Under the pieces are notes generated by a model that saw only the letters and a program-made list of their open reading frames with translations, was not told the DNA's origin and did no database searches. Positions 32,003 to 43,999 of a stretch of 64,000 nt of DNA are shown here, one piece after another (positions within the stretch are counted from its first letter, which is position 1; each line of letters starts with the position of its first letter). Source of the DNA: Ostrinia nubilalis (Eukaryota > Arthropoda > Insecta > Lepidoptera > Crambidae); contig NC_087091.1 of NCBI RefSeq assembly GCF_963855985.1, positions 18,358,154 to 18,422,153 of the forward strand, in the 5' to 3' direction. The position numbers and the translations under genes were made by a program.

Positions 32003-32395
32003 TCTAAATATATAAAAGGAGAAACTGACTGACTGACTGACAGATCAACGCACAGCCTAAACCGCTAAACGTAGGCACTTGAAATTTGGAAGGGACGTAG
32101 CTTAGGTACCTTAGAGGTGCACTAAGATAGGAATTCCCGAAATTCCCACGTGAACGGGAATTACCGGGAAAATCCTTTTGTATGAAAAATCTAAACCGCT
32201 TAAGTTAGACGCTTGAAATTTGGCATACAGGTATCATAGTAAACTTAAAGCTTAGTTACAACAGGATATTGCAAAATTCCCACGGGAACGGGAGTGTGCG
32301 GGAAAAAACATTTGTATGAAAAAATCTAAACCGCGTAAGATAGATGAAGGGGGTAAAACGGGATCCACGCGGACGAAGTCGCGGGCGGCCGCTAG
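32003..32395 (+). mobile_element. Non-autonomous Helitron, third family, 393 bp
   Basis: It starts TCTAAATATATAAAAGGAGA, has (GACT)4, then two similar internal halves (each with TTTGTATGAAAAA, then TCTAAACCGC and a 'CTTGAAATTTGG' type run), and ends GCGGGCGGCCGCTAG before T. The TC ... CTAG ends and the A|T target fit a Helitron. Confidence 0.75.
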
Positions 32396-35300
32396 TGGTA
32401 TATAAGTATTACGCGTATAAAATATTAAATGTAATTTTTGCCTACCGACCAGACTGCAAAGTTTGTTCAACATTTTATTTTGGCTTCATATTTATTGGTA
32501 TAATAATAACTCAGTCTCGCGGTTCAAAACTTTATTAGGCAGCAATAGGTCGTATTAAGGGCAAAACTAATTAATATTTAACTTTCACAAGAATTTACTA
32601 TTATCTAGACCAAAAGAAGTTCTTCAAAGATCAGCTTTCAAGTTATTTTTATGTACGAAAAGAAATCCTCTCGCGGCTTATTTAAAAAACACGATCTCTA
32701 TGTGACGTTTATATCTAGTAATTTTCTAAGAATTATCCAAGTAGTACTTATTTTGTGAATAATATTATGCTTTTAAACTCTATTAATTAGCCGTTATTAA
32801 GGTTTCTACTGAATCTCTATATTTAAGTACTTACCCGTAAAAGAGCAACAATTATCTTAATATACCTGCTTTTCGGTATTATTTACAGACAATTGCACGT
32901 GCCTCTAAATTGAAACGGTCCAAAGACATAACCAATTTCCAAGATAGCGTTTCGCTGTCAGATGGCGCCCGATCGCGCGTGAACCGCGCGTGACGCGCTC
33001 ATGAAATATTAACGCGGGCGCGACGCCTCTCCGGACCAAATATGCTAATGTCACTTCGCTGCCGCGAGCGGGGCCGCGGGATACGCTTGTTTGCGATAGA
33101 AATCGTATATTCTCACGTCGTAAATCTTTAAAATCATTCAGACTACAAAAAGAAGTCACCAATGACTACATTTTTAAAACTTGAAGCATAAATACAACAT
33201 AAGGTTTTCATTCAAACCACTGCCCATGTTCTTGGGATGGGTTTACCTGCTGCATGGTGGGTGCATTGATAAGACAACTTGTGTATTTTATCACATATTT
33301 TTAATATGTTTCATCTATTTTAGGAATCTGTCCGTTCTCTTTCTCAAGACATAGTCTTATGAAATATTTATCCTCGTTAAATTTTACTTCGTCCTTCTTG
33401 ATCTCGCTGTGGTTGATTGCCATAATTTTTTTGGTCTTAGTCCACGTTCTTTGCCGAGTAAGGAATAATACTTACATTATAAATATCCTGGTCTATTAGG
33501 GATGGCAACTCAAAGAAGATAATTGAATCGTCGGTAACAGACGCGGTCTTTCTAGACGCGCCATTTGCATACTAGATGCGGCTCTGCAGCGCCCCGGCAA
33601 TACCGATATTGGATCGATCCTTGCGGTAATACATGACAAAATTTCTATACATTCTTATAGACTCGAGAACGTAACAAAATGAATATCGATAAAAATGCTG
33701 TTATCAGTATGACGTCACCATTCTTTTGTTTTATTAAAACCTTCTAAATTCAGGATTCAGGACCAATTTAAAAAAATTCACGATGGCGCACTTGTTGCCA
33801 TAATATCTCAACCTCATCCGCTAGGTAAGATTACTCGTACAAGCACGTAATATTTTTCATGTAATATTTTAATGGAAATGTTTGTTAAAACTCAGTAGAT
33901 TAATTATAAAAATCCGGTTACAGGACAGTTGACGTAGCATGTACTAATAAATCGGTGTCCAATCAGTCAACGACAGTTGAGCGCGACCCGAACAATCGCA
34001 TCCGTCGGCGTTTGCATCCATAAATGATTCATGCGTGTCCGCCGGCCGACTGCTCGACATCGGGTCATCAGGCCAGTTGGCCAGAGCCAAAGCATGTTGT
34101 TGAGATACACGCTATACTGTAATCTGTGCTTCGAAAACCCTTTTAAGTTGGCTTAATATATCATGAATATCACAAGATCTTTCACCTAAGTGTTAAAATG
34201 ATAAAATTAAAATTATAAATATGCTGAATACCATCAAAGAATGACGGAAACGTTTTTAATATTTAAGCCAGAAAGTCATGATTTTTGAAGTTACAACAGT
34301 TTTGATTCGGATTTTTCTTTCCCTGAAACACTAAGCTAAAAACTCTAGGAATATATTCCACTACTGAACACAAAAGTACGAGTATTTCCCGAGAACGGTG
34401 TGATTCGTGTAAAGCAAAAGAATGTATGCAAATAACTGAGGAAATTTAAACTACGCTTTGTTCAATGATAATCTTTTAACGATATTGTTGTAAAAAGCAT
34501 TTAAAATAAATGATGTTCGTAAAATGAGATTTAGTCCCAGACATAGCGTTAAATATTTTCTTACTTACTACTTTAAATATGTCCCTGCTGCAGCTCCTTC
34601 TTGCCTCAGTTTATAAGTACACGACTATTGCTTTCAATAAATTACTGCGTGTGCTCCTTGGCATGTGAAGTGTTAAGTTTTATTATCATCATGGTAAAGC
34701 ATGCGCCATGCGCTGTCTATGCTAGGTGGATAACGTGTTAGAAAGCATTTCTAAAAGATTGGAATATAAATGGTACAGCCCTCTACACAGAGAGAACAGG
34801 TGAAATATGTCCACTCGTCTTGTAGCTAGATTAGATACGGTCATAAAGTTTTAAAACATCACAAAATTAACTCTATCTCCTAAACTAAGCAAAATCGTAG
34901 AACAAACATGGGAGTGATTTTGATACACATTGATGTAAGGAATCTAAATTTTTCTTTTAGACCTCACTGTTTTGGCCATCCTGTATACTAAAACTTTCAG
35001 CTCATCGTGTTATTTACAGGTGTACCATTATTGCTACTTTATTTATGATGATGTCGGATGAAATCGACTCCAAAGAAGTTTCCACCAATATTGAGATTTC
35101 TTACCCAAAAATGATATGAAAACGCTACCACAACCGAGTGTAGATCGCAAGACGCAAGCCGCCGTACGGTGTATTGTGATAATAAACAGACAAAGATAAC
35201 TGCAATGAGCAGTCACTCCGGCACGAATGATGTTTGCATGCCAAATTTAATTTCGAATACTTTTCCCCGTCGTTTGGAGGCAAACAGTAGGTGGAGGATG

Positions 35301-36573
35301 AATAATACATGTCTCACTCATACGTCGCTTCTAGCCTTTCTGATGGGGCTATGAGAACGGCGAATTCATATTTTGCAAATGAGCATCCTTATCATTGGTA
35401 GTTGTCATTTTTAATTGCTGAAAGAAAAGCTCTTGTATTGACTTCCGGCGAAAACTGCCCAGCTGTAAAATACTTACTCGCGTACATTGGCTACCTTCAA
35501 ATGAAAAGCGCTTTTTGAGTCTAGTGATTAGACCTAAAGGTTCTAAGTACGTACTGAAAAATTTTGCAAATAGCAGTTTAATATTAATCAATAATTAATT
35601 TTACCATTCCTTCAACAACTTACATCACATTACCATACCTAGAAATACTTTATCTATATCTATGTGCCCTTTAGAGTATTGTATTGTTATGTTACCAATT
35701 TCATAACTGTACAACTTAGTGAAGACAATATTTATTCGTAATGGAAGATTTGTGAATGTAAAGGGTTTAATTAATACAAGAATAAGTTAAAGTCGCGCTT
35801 TCAATGGCCCCAGCCCGCTCAGGCAATATAAGGCTTTGACGATTTTCTTTCAGCATTCCGAGTGATTCTAAAGTCGGTTCTTTATAAAGCACCTTCATCT
35901 CGAGACGCGCATCCTAAGTATATCATGAGTATTTAAACGGTAATATATGTGTAGTACTGTTGCTATTGCGCACTTAAAAGGTTAATAAATATGGATGGCC
36001 CAGGTTCGCTTGTGCTCCGTTTTAACAAAAACCTTTCTTTATCATGGGTGACAGGTAAATCTTAGATCGCATAAATTATTTAGAAGTAGACATTTCATGA
36101 CTTGTACCTAATAGCTTTAGCTCGTACTGTAAAATAATATCGAAAATTTTAGAGAAAGCATGTTGGTTGAATAAAAATCAAGTCCATGCAAATCTTAATT
36201 ATTTTCAAAGAGTTATAAAACCAGTGGAAATGTTTCGAGAAGAGGCCTGCATTCCCGCCGGCTGGCGGCGTAAATCGCAACAGTAACGCGGCCGCAACCC
36301 GACCATACCGCACCGTTGTTTGAAATTACGCGATGCCGGCTGCGCAAGACATTTTTGTCGCAACATAGCAGCCGAGTGCCATTGTTAGGCCCACTAATTT
36401 CTTTGGCATCAGATTCTGGAGGGTCGAATAGACTTAATAGCATAAAATGCAATGACTTAAACAAAGAAAATCTAACAAATTTAGTATTTAATAACGCCCC
36501 ATTATGTTTTTTTTAAATAAATATAAAAAAGTTGAATAAAATGTAATATTAATAATATTAATTTTACTTACAG
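32396..36573. other. Long non-coding stretch
   Basis: CpG-rich islands at 32940-33080, 33960-34080 and 36235-36360 stand out from AT-rich surroundings. No gene or repeat family recognised; overlapping short frames in the islands are not supported. Confidence 0.4.
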
Positions 36574-36610
36574 GTGGTTCCCGAGCAATTAGCACAGCCG
36601 TCGCAGTCTG
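36574..36610 (+). CDS. Candidate 37-nt microexon
   Basis: A strong acceptor (TAATTTTACTTACAG) and a consensus donor (TCTG|GTAAGT) bracket 37 nt of GC-rich sequence in AT-rich surroundings. Two frames are open (VVPEQLAQPSQS or GSRAISTAVAV); the third has a stop. A length of 37 (1 mod 3) would shift the frame if skipped. No parent gene is identified; the neighbouring exons would lie in flanking sequence or be unrecognised here. Microexons of this size are typical of neural genes with long introns, which would suit the gene-poor context, but that is inference. Confidence 0.4.
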
Positions 36611-37110
36611 GTAAGTTACTAAGTAGTTGTCTCTTATAGAAATAAAACGGTAAAACGCAACATTTGCCGCGACACTACGCCATCTGTCATGCGGCGCAAT
36701 ATGCGTCGGGAGTGCGGACGGACAATGCGCGATTTATGCGCCCAATCGAGCTTTGCTTTATTCGATCATTTATTACAAACATCGGCTTTCAACGTTTTTT
36801 GTTTATTTAAGCGAGAACTGTTGTAACGCCGGTTAAAAGGCTTCTTATAACTGACGAACGCACACGCACCTCTAAGTAGAGACATTATTGTCATACCTAC
36901 TCAGCCAGAGTATGCCAATCTATTGTTACCTGAACTCAACCTCATTCCAATTGTTATTTTTTATTTTATTCAAGCCCAAGTAAATTTTTATTTATAGTGA
37001 TATTGCCGTAATTTTCGGCAAACAACGTCAAGTTAACACGAGTCATGATTAGGTACAGAAAGTAGAAAAAGTAGAGATGTCAATGTTTGTAACATTATCT
37101 TCGTTGATCG
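36611..37110. other. Non-coding stretch
   Basis: CpG-rich segment at 36665-36760; nothing else recognised. Confidence 0.35.
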
Positions 37111-37425
37111 TTATTTGTAAAGGACATGATGTACCTTCTGCTGAAGCCTCAACCTCATGACGGAACTTAGTGTTCCGAATATTGATACACATGATCGATC
37201 GGCCCTGTTACTTGCCAGCAGATGGTTTCCCTTTTTACCTGTAACGTGCCTTTTTTCATCGCGTATCCAGCTATCAACTGACACGCCAATTTGCTTCAAA
37301 CGATCGTTTTGACAACAAATTGCAGTCGTAAAATGTGTCGAATACTGTTGATCGGAAAATTTGGACGTTGTCGCATCCGGCAGTTGGGACAATGTTTGCG
37401 GAAGTGCTTGTTTGGCTTCGTACAC
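37111..37425 (-). CDS. Hypothetical open frame divergent to THAP exon
   Basis: A 104-codon minus-strand frame with no ATG at its head (it starts within an exon-like run YEAKQALPQTLSQLPDATT) and a mixed, coding-like composition (STHFTTAICCQNDRLKQ, VSVDSWIRDEKRHVTGKK). Two other frames are also open over part of it. It lies about 200 bp upstream of the THAP exon in the opposite direction, so a shared divergent promoter is conceivable. No family recognised. Confidence 0.2.
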   Translation of the reverse strand: MYEAKQALPQTLSQLPDATTSKFSDQQYSTHFTTAICCQNDRLKQIGVSVDSWIRDEKRHVTGKKGNHLLASNRADRSCVSIFGTLSSVMRLRLQQKVHHVLYK

Positions 37426-37628
37426 AAAATATAACAGAAGACAAACTCCATACTAAACGCGCTCGAGCCACGCACACATACACACCGCTCTAGCAAGACT
37501 GTCTTGGACGAATGCGAGCGCGACGTGGCGCGACAGACGTTCGCCACACGTTCGCTGTGGTTCGCTTGAGTCACGCGCCGGTCAATCAACCGCCTGTGAT
37601 ATTATTTTGTTTTGCGAAATTGACGAAA

Positions 37629-37735
37629 ATGAGTGAACAGAAAAAGTCGTATTATAATTGTTCGGTATTTGGTTGCTTAAACTCGTCATTAAATACCGAA
37701 TTTTCATTTTTTAAATTACCAGTTGATTCGGGGAG
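37629..37735 (+). CDS. THAP-domain protein, first coding exon (partial)
   Basis: The ATG at 37629 opens MSEQKKSYYNCSVFGCLNSS, then TEFSFFKLPVDSGR, and the exon ends GGAG|GTAAGTAAG. This is the N-terminal half of a THAP domain, with zinc ligands in C-S-V-F-G-C, the conserved N after it, and SFF-K-L-P before the intron. Like the exon at 980 it stops at the same point in the domain with the same phase (two bases of an Arg or Ser codon). The second half of the domain is not visible downstream in the next 2 kb, which includes a Helitron (37837-38030) in the presumed intron. It encodes a zinc-dependent DNA-binding module; whether it belongs to a host regulator or a transposase-derived gene cannot be told from one exon. 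Confidence 0.75.
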
Positions 37736-37836
37736 GTAAGTAAGTTATTTATTTGAATTTCAATTGAAATTGAAAGCCAACTCAATTATTAGGAATATCG
37801 AATTGTTTTAGAGAGGTTTTATGAATTATTGGATAA

Positions 37837-38030
37837 CTAGCTTTTGCCCGCGGCTTCACCCGCGTGAAATTCAGTTTGTCACAGATCGTCATAAATTATA
37901 GCCTATATGTTATTCTGGGTTATAAACAATAATACTGTAAAGTTACATCAAAATCCGTTCAGTAGTTTTTGCGTGAAAGAGCAACAAACATCCAGACATC
38001 CAAACTTTCGCATTTATAATATTAGTTGGA
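37837..38030 (-). mobile_element. Lep1-like non-autonomous Helitron
   Basis: The plus strand runs from CTAGCTTTTGCCCGCGGCTTC to TATAATATTAGTTGGA, with A before and T after. It is well preserved: TTTGTCACAGATCGTCATAA, AAAATCCGTTCAGTAGTTTT and AACATCCAGACATCC are all intact. It sits in the presumed first intron of the THAP gene. Confidence 0.85.
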
Positions 38031-39341
38031 TAATAGTGTCAACCACTCAACTAAATACTACTTCCTTCTCGTGTATTTGTTTGCAAACTATTATTATAAT
38101 AACGTACTAAATATAAATAAGTATACGTGGATATCTGTTATTGTCTTTCTTGCATAGTATTAAGAGTAACATTTTTCTATCATAACGAAATAAACGCAAC
38201 ACATGACAAGACAACCCTAGCGCGACGGTCGAGCGTGCGAGCGAGAGAGGTATGCAAAGCGAGGTACATACATGAGTTTACCTTCTGTTATATTTTGTGC
38301 TTCGTATCAGTCATTCTCTCGATATGATATAGATAGTATTAGTAGACTTAACACTATCGATAACAATTGTTTATATCATAACCAACAAAATACTCGTATA
38401 GTTTCAGTTGTAAGTATTTGATTTCAAATTAAATTATGGTTGGGGAATGGACACTAAAAGCAGTGTTTCGTGCTTTCCTGAACATATAAAGCAATCGGAA
38501 ATTTCCTTTTTTTATACGCCATTCATTTATGCCATTCTTGTAGTTGTTGTATCCACAAAACTTCACCAGGATCAAGGAGTCGATGCAAGTATCGATTAAT
38601 CGGCATTCGATATTTTTGCAACTGGTGAGCGAGACCCGAGCCCATGAATGATTTATAAACTTGATGGATGTCGGACGCGCGATTGCGAGCGTTTAGCTAT
38701 CATTGACGGATTGGCCGGATTTATTTGTTGAGCCAGCCAACCGGGATTATTACACACTTTTACTGTTTGATTTTTTGGACGGCTTTTACCTATTTTTCAC
38801 ATGTAAAATTGTATCTAAAATATAATATGTTTGTATAAATAAAAAACAGACTTAGTTTGCTTTGAAAATTTTAACGCGTTGCTGCTCTTAAAAAATAAAT
38901 AAGATTGTTTTTTTTTTTAATATTTAAAAGAAAAACAGGTGATTTTACTACAGTTGTACAGAATGACAATTTTATGAGTGATCTTTTTCAAATATGAATA
39001 TTGTGCTCAGTTTGAGTGTTGGGGTCAGAATAAAAATGTTGATTTACGACGCTCATGCGAAGGGCGCCTCTCGAAACGCCGTAAAGAGCGCTGACGATAT
39101 TGCATGAGCATCCCTTCTCACGTCTGCCACAAAAGACGTAGATTCAGATGGCTCAGTACTTCTTCACATGCGTTTGAAGTACTTTCAACTCCTATAAAAC
39201 CATCCTTCCCTTTCCCTAAGGCTGGAACAATTTGGCTTTATTTATTATTCAACAGAAGTTGGAGAAAAAAAATTTAAGAAATAGATAAAAAGCCGTCTTG
39301 ACTTTAGTCCCTCAGAGATAGACCAATACACTACCACTACA
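38031..39341. other. Non-coding stretch
   Basis: CpG-rich patches at 38215-38260, 38620-38700 and 39050-39110. No second THAP exon found. Confidence 0.4.
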
Positions 39342-39412
39342 CTCAAAAAAATCAAAATCAAAAATATTTATTCAGTTTAGACCACAAGTGGCACTTATGA
39401 ACGTCAAAATAT
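39342..39412 (-). mobile_element. CR1/Jockey-type LINE, 3' tail
   Basis: On the minus strand it reads TTTTGACGTTCATAAGTGCC, then TGTGGTCTAAACTGAATAAA and a (TTTTGAT)n tail. This is a common lepidopteran LINE 3' end; sequence further right may belong to it. Confidence 0.65.
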
Positions 39413-40009
39413 AGTAAATATATAAAAATAAAAGGTAGCCCTTTTGGGTAACTTCACATGTCTCCTTATATTTTGGGCCCTCACTAGGCGCAATCCTCAG
39501 CTACTATTACTGATAGGACTGGACTGGTTATACTGATACCCTAAATTCAGAAGTTAATGTAGTCTTTGTCTGCTGTGCCAACTTCTATTATGCTCCTGTC
39601 AAACCCTAATAAAATATAGTACAAATGCTCGGAGCTTATTACACGTCATTACCACTGACCGTTGTGTCCTAAGGTTTAGGGCTTCGCTAAAGTATGCTTT
39701 ACTTATATTGCTCATGAATACAGCCAAATTTAAATCAGCAGAAAATATCAGGAATTGTTCTTTCTCCATTTTTTCTAAAATTTATTAAAAGTACACTTGC
39801 TGGATTGACAAAGCAAACTATATTAATTACGACTGCTTATGCTTATTCGAAAAGGTCCACGACTCTAGTATTATTCAGAATTATTATACGCAGTAGTATT
39901 CAGAAACTTTTACTAAACCATTGGATTTTTTGTTTTGTCTTTTCGGATGTCAAATGGCCATTTACATGGTCCATAAACCCAATGCCCTCTCTTATAATTT
40001 AATATCTCC

Positions 40010-40056
40010 CAAGATGAAATTGTATGTAAGCAGGCAGAGCCGCAGGCAACTGCTAG
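40010..40056 (+). mobile_element. Helitron 3'-end fragment
   Basis: AGAGCCGCAGGCAACTGCTAG before T; it resembles the GAAGCCGCGGGCAAC..CTAG ends of other copies. The 5' part is not recognisable. Confidence 0.4.
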
Positions 40057-40860
40057 TTATTTGTTCGTCAGCCACGTTAACCCTGGAGGTGTCTTAATAT
40101 AACAGGGGAAACCAATTTTGTGACGTTAATTAGTTCCAATAAGTTTAGTGCGGCCGCGAGTAATCCATGCGAACTGGCTGTGTTGTGTAAAGGGATGGCG
40201 ATCAGTCGCCTTGTACTTTCCAACAGAATCGATAGAGATAAACTAATGTCTTTAATTAAAAAGTATTAAAATTCCTACATAGAACCCACCTACATATTAT
40301 TATCTCATAATCCCATCCCATCCGCAACGCTATTGCAAAATGTCATAATGGTTCATTGTATCGACAGGCAGCAATAGATAATAATATACATAATTTATTG
40401 CGGTAACCAGTAAAAAATATGAACTTTTTATGTAGAGTCGTTCGCTTTTGAATATTTAATTCAATCAATAAAAATTACAATTCTAATGCATTGACTGAAA
40501 ATTAATGTGCTTGTTATTGATTTTTGCTATTTCATCATAAGCAAGCCACTAACAGACTTCAAGGCGCTGGCGATCACCGTTCAGTAATAAGTCCTCCGGA
40601 GTAACACTCTTAACGCTATTATACGCTGCGCCCCACTTTAAATTAGGCATTGTGTCTGCGAGCCGAGTATAGTTGGCGGAGCTCACATGCGGTTCAAGCG
40701 AACTTGGTTTCTCTTTGCCGAACTTGGCGCCAAGCGGGGTGAAATGGCATTTTACGTCTGACTTACCGAACCCTTTGCGAAAATAGAGCGTTTGAATTGT
40801 ATTTTTAAAATGTTTTAAACAAAACCGTCATAAAAGTTTCTCATCCTTGTATATTTCAAC

Positions 40861-41103
40861 ATAAGTAAGGTGGAGCGTGCTATGCTCGGAGTTTCCCTGC
40901 GTGATCGAATCAGAAATGAGGAGATCCGTAGGAGAACCAGAATGACTGACATAGCCCGCAGAATCGCTAAAATCAAGTGGCAGTGGGCGGGGCACATAGC
41001 TCGTAGAGCTGATGGCCGCTGGGGCAGGAAAGTTCTCGTGTGGTGACCACGAGCCGGAAGACGTAGCGTGGGCAGGCCTCCCACTAAGTGGACCGACGAT
41101 CAG
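40861..41103 (+). pseudogene. RTE-type LINE reverse transcriptase, C-terminal fragment
   Basis: A clear family match by residue pattern: VERAMLGVSLRDRIRNEEIR, then IAKIKWQWAGHIARRADGRW, then RKVLVW and a stop, then GRPPTKWTDD. The single in-frame stop (TGA, 41044) sits where the family usually has CGA, as expected from CpG decay. The fragment is truncated at both ends. The overlapping minus-strand frame is its shadow. Confidence 0.85.
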
Positions 41104-42455
41104 TTCAAAAGTAATCTATTTTTTTTAAAGTTTTTTTTCAAACCTCACTCTCATTCTTTTTCTAGAACCATGTAGGTAGCTTTTTTTGCTTTATAATCCA
41201 TCTGGATGAAAATACAACTAATTCAATTACATCAAAGACTTTTCCATCACAGACACAACTGGATTTCCAGCGCGCAACTGGAATAGAAAAGCTGAATATT
41301 TAAAAAACACAACGCTGTTTTCCACTTCGCACCTAAAAGCCGGAGCAAAAGTAACTGAAGTCAAATGATACTCCGCAAAGGGCTGTACAATTATTCGCGT
41401 ATGGCCGCCGAGAAGTTTTTCAATATAAGTTAGCCGATTCGAGCGAAAGGCTCAATCAGACAATGTTGGATGCCAAATTAGGCAGTTGGAGTGATTCGAA
41501 TTGTTAACATGATGACCTTTTTAGAATACAATTCTAGATTTGTTTTTTAATACCAACTTTTTGGCTTGTTTTAACAAAACAAAAAAATGGTAGGTAGCCC
41601 TAATCCAAGTGTTGTTTCATATGAAAAAATATTAGGAAGGCTAAAAGCTTCTATTTACACTTTTCTCGCTTAATAATGAAATAAAATTAGACTGTCATTA
41701 GATCAGCTACGATATGAAAGCTTAGAAGTTCTTTCGTTGAATTTTCATGATCATTGTCTTAATAACAACGTACTTTTTCATACTTTTTTAACATTACTTT
41801 TTCAACAGTTCCCTTCGCCACTCATCTGGCATCTGACGGCAAATAACTCAGTTTATGATTTAACTAGAGGATTAGCTTCTTTTAAAAACTACGTGTTAAA
41901 AATTCGCATCTTTCAAAGTAGGCATTTAACATTCATAACGTCATTATCATTCACATTGAAATAACCTATTTTCACGGAGCATCGTGTAATATTTAATTTT
42001 GATAATTTTGAAAAATTGATAATTGACATTTTGTATAGATTTAGGTCAAAATGAAGTGGTATTTTAGTGTACTCGTATATTCATGATTGTGGTCAGACAA
42101 AATTTCGATACCTTCATAGATACACGAGTTATTCCGACAATCACGTAATATTTTATCATTTTATTTTTTAATTCTACGCATTCCTCGTAATTACTCTCGA
42201 TTCAAGTATAGACATGGTAAATATGAATAACGAGCAGCGATTATTAATTAATCTCTGGCCGTTTCATCGTGCCATTTAATTAGCCGGCATTTGTTTAAAC
42301 ATAAACAGCTGTAAATGTAATCATGGACGCCAAACGGTGCTGTATTAATAACCATTATGTCAAAACAGATGGACCGTTTAGCTGGAAATAACTAATTATA
42401 AAATTGAAATTTGCTAAAAGAGTGTGATTCTAATTGTTTCAAACTTCATGTCGTT
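41104..42455. other. Non-coding stretch
   Basis: AT-rich; nothing recognised. Confidence 0.4.
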
Positions 42456-42459
42456 TTAA

Positions 42460-43728
42460 CACTAGAAAGGCCGCCGTCCCATTTTTGTCCCACTCGCGAG
42501 TTTGATCGTCTCTAACTTTTTTATTTTTCAACGAAAGTCCATGAAACTTTTTGACTTTTACTGATTTATTGAATTTTATCATTTTTAATGTTTTTGATAA
42601 TATAACATTAATAGAAAAAAATTAAAAATCGGTTTTACCTAGAAGCGCCACTGGGTCATTTTTGTCCCACCCTGGTATTTGCCACAATAATTCGATGAAG
42701 TCTTTGTTTCGAGGAGATACGAAAGTGGAGAGGTGACGAGAGTTTAGGTGACTCGTGACAATGCAGAAATGTAAATATATTGTACTAGTTTTTGCCTGTG
42801 ACTTCACTCGTGAGAAATTAAGTTTATCATAGAAAGACCTAATTTCTTGACATTTATCGTTGCTTTTTGACCAAATAACTGAATATTAGTGTAAATTATA
42901 GCCTATATTATGTTATTCTGAAGTATTAACAATAAAACTGCAAAGTTTTATTAAGATTGGCTTAGTATTTTTTGCATAAAAGAGTGAAAAAACATCCATC
43001 GATCTAACCATGAATCCATACTCACTTAGTTCAAGTTCCAGGCATATATCCACCCATTCATCCTTCTTATCCATTCATCAGTCCATCCATCCTTCAATTC
43101 ATCAATATTTATTAACTTTTACATTTATAATATTAGTAGGAAGGTGGCTTCTAGATATAAGCCAGTTCATACATTGTATGATTTGATACATTTTTAAAAT
43201 GTGTGACTTATAAAATTTTGAAAATTAAACGTTCATACTTTTCATTGTAATTGGTAAAAAACTGCACTGTTTGTGTACAGATAACAGAAAAATAACCATA
43301 ACTATAAAAATTCCTAAGCACTTAGTACACCAGAGAGACAAAAAACCATACAAAAAAACTTTGTGCAAAATGTGCACTATTATTTGTAAGATATTTATTT
43401 TTCCTTTAAAAATAATAATGACTAGTTAAAGTAGTAATTTCATTATTTTAATACAGTATAACACCACGTAATATGTGACTATTTTTATATTAAACCAAAA
43501 ATATCTGACTTTTAATAATTTAAAATTAAAATTGGTTACATTTATATTTTTAAAGAAATAAGTACATATTGATTTAACTACATAAATAAATCTTTTTTTA
43601 AGGATACTACAAATAGTTTTAACCATAATATTCATGCCTGAAACCAAAAAATGTTACAAAATATATGCTGGGACAAAATTGACCCAGCGGCGCTTTTAGG
43701 GGGGTCGTAATCTTCGGCACTTCTAGTG
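42460..43728. mobile_element. piggyBac-type non-autonomous element, 1269 bp, TSD TTAA
   Basis: TIRs CACTAGAAAGGCCGCC and GGCACTTCTAGTG with TTAA on both sides (42456-42459, 43729-43732). Subterminal inverted repeats AAGCGCCACTGGGTCATTTT and GACCCAGCGGCGCTTTT lie at about 42641 and 43681. No transposase frame survives. A Helitron (42785-43141) is nested in it. Confidence 0.88.
42785..43141 (-). mobile_element. Older Lep1-like Helitron nested in the piggyBac-type element
   Basis: The plus strand runs from CTAGTTTTTGCCTGTGACTTC to TTTATAATATTAGTAGGA. It is degenerate and longer than other copies (357 bp), with an extra CATCCATC-rich part at 43055-43100. Confidence 0.7.
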
Positions 43729-43839
43729 TTAAGCTTCAGTAGTAAAGTTAACCTAGTGAAAGTAAGTTATAGATTTCATAAAGTACTTAAATCGCTCTTA
43801 AATCTCTGAATGACATTATAAATACTACAATATAATATT

Positions 43840-43995
43840 CATCATCATCATCATCATCATTTCAGCCATAATGTCCACTGCTGAACATAGGCCTCCCCCA
43901 ATGCTTTCCATGTTGATCGATTGGTAGCGGCCTGCGTCCAGCGCTTCCCTGTTACCTTCACGATGTCGTCGGTTCACCTTGTAGGTGGACGTTTT
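43840..43995 (-). mobile_element. RTE-type LINE, 3' end with (ATG)n tail
   Basis: (CAT)n, then TTTCAGCCATAATGTCCACT, GCCTCCCCCAATGCTTTCCA and GGCCTGCGTCCAGCG. On the minus strand this is the reverse transcriptase C-terminus (R-W-T-D-D-I-V-K-V-T-G, then W-K-A-L-G) plus a microsatellite tail. Confidence 0.8.
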
Positions 43996-43999
43996 TCAA

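Noticed and set aside
32905..33162. 85-codon minus-strand frame in a CpG island
   Set aside because: No supporting signals; a frame kept open by high GC.
40815..41084. 89-codon minus-strand frame
   Set aside because: Antisense shadow of the RTE reverse transcriptase fragment.
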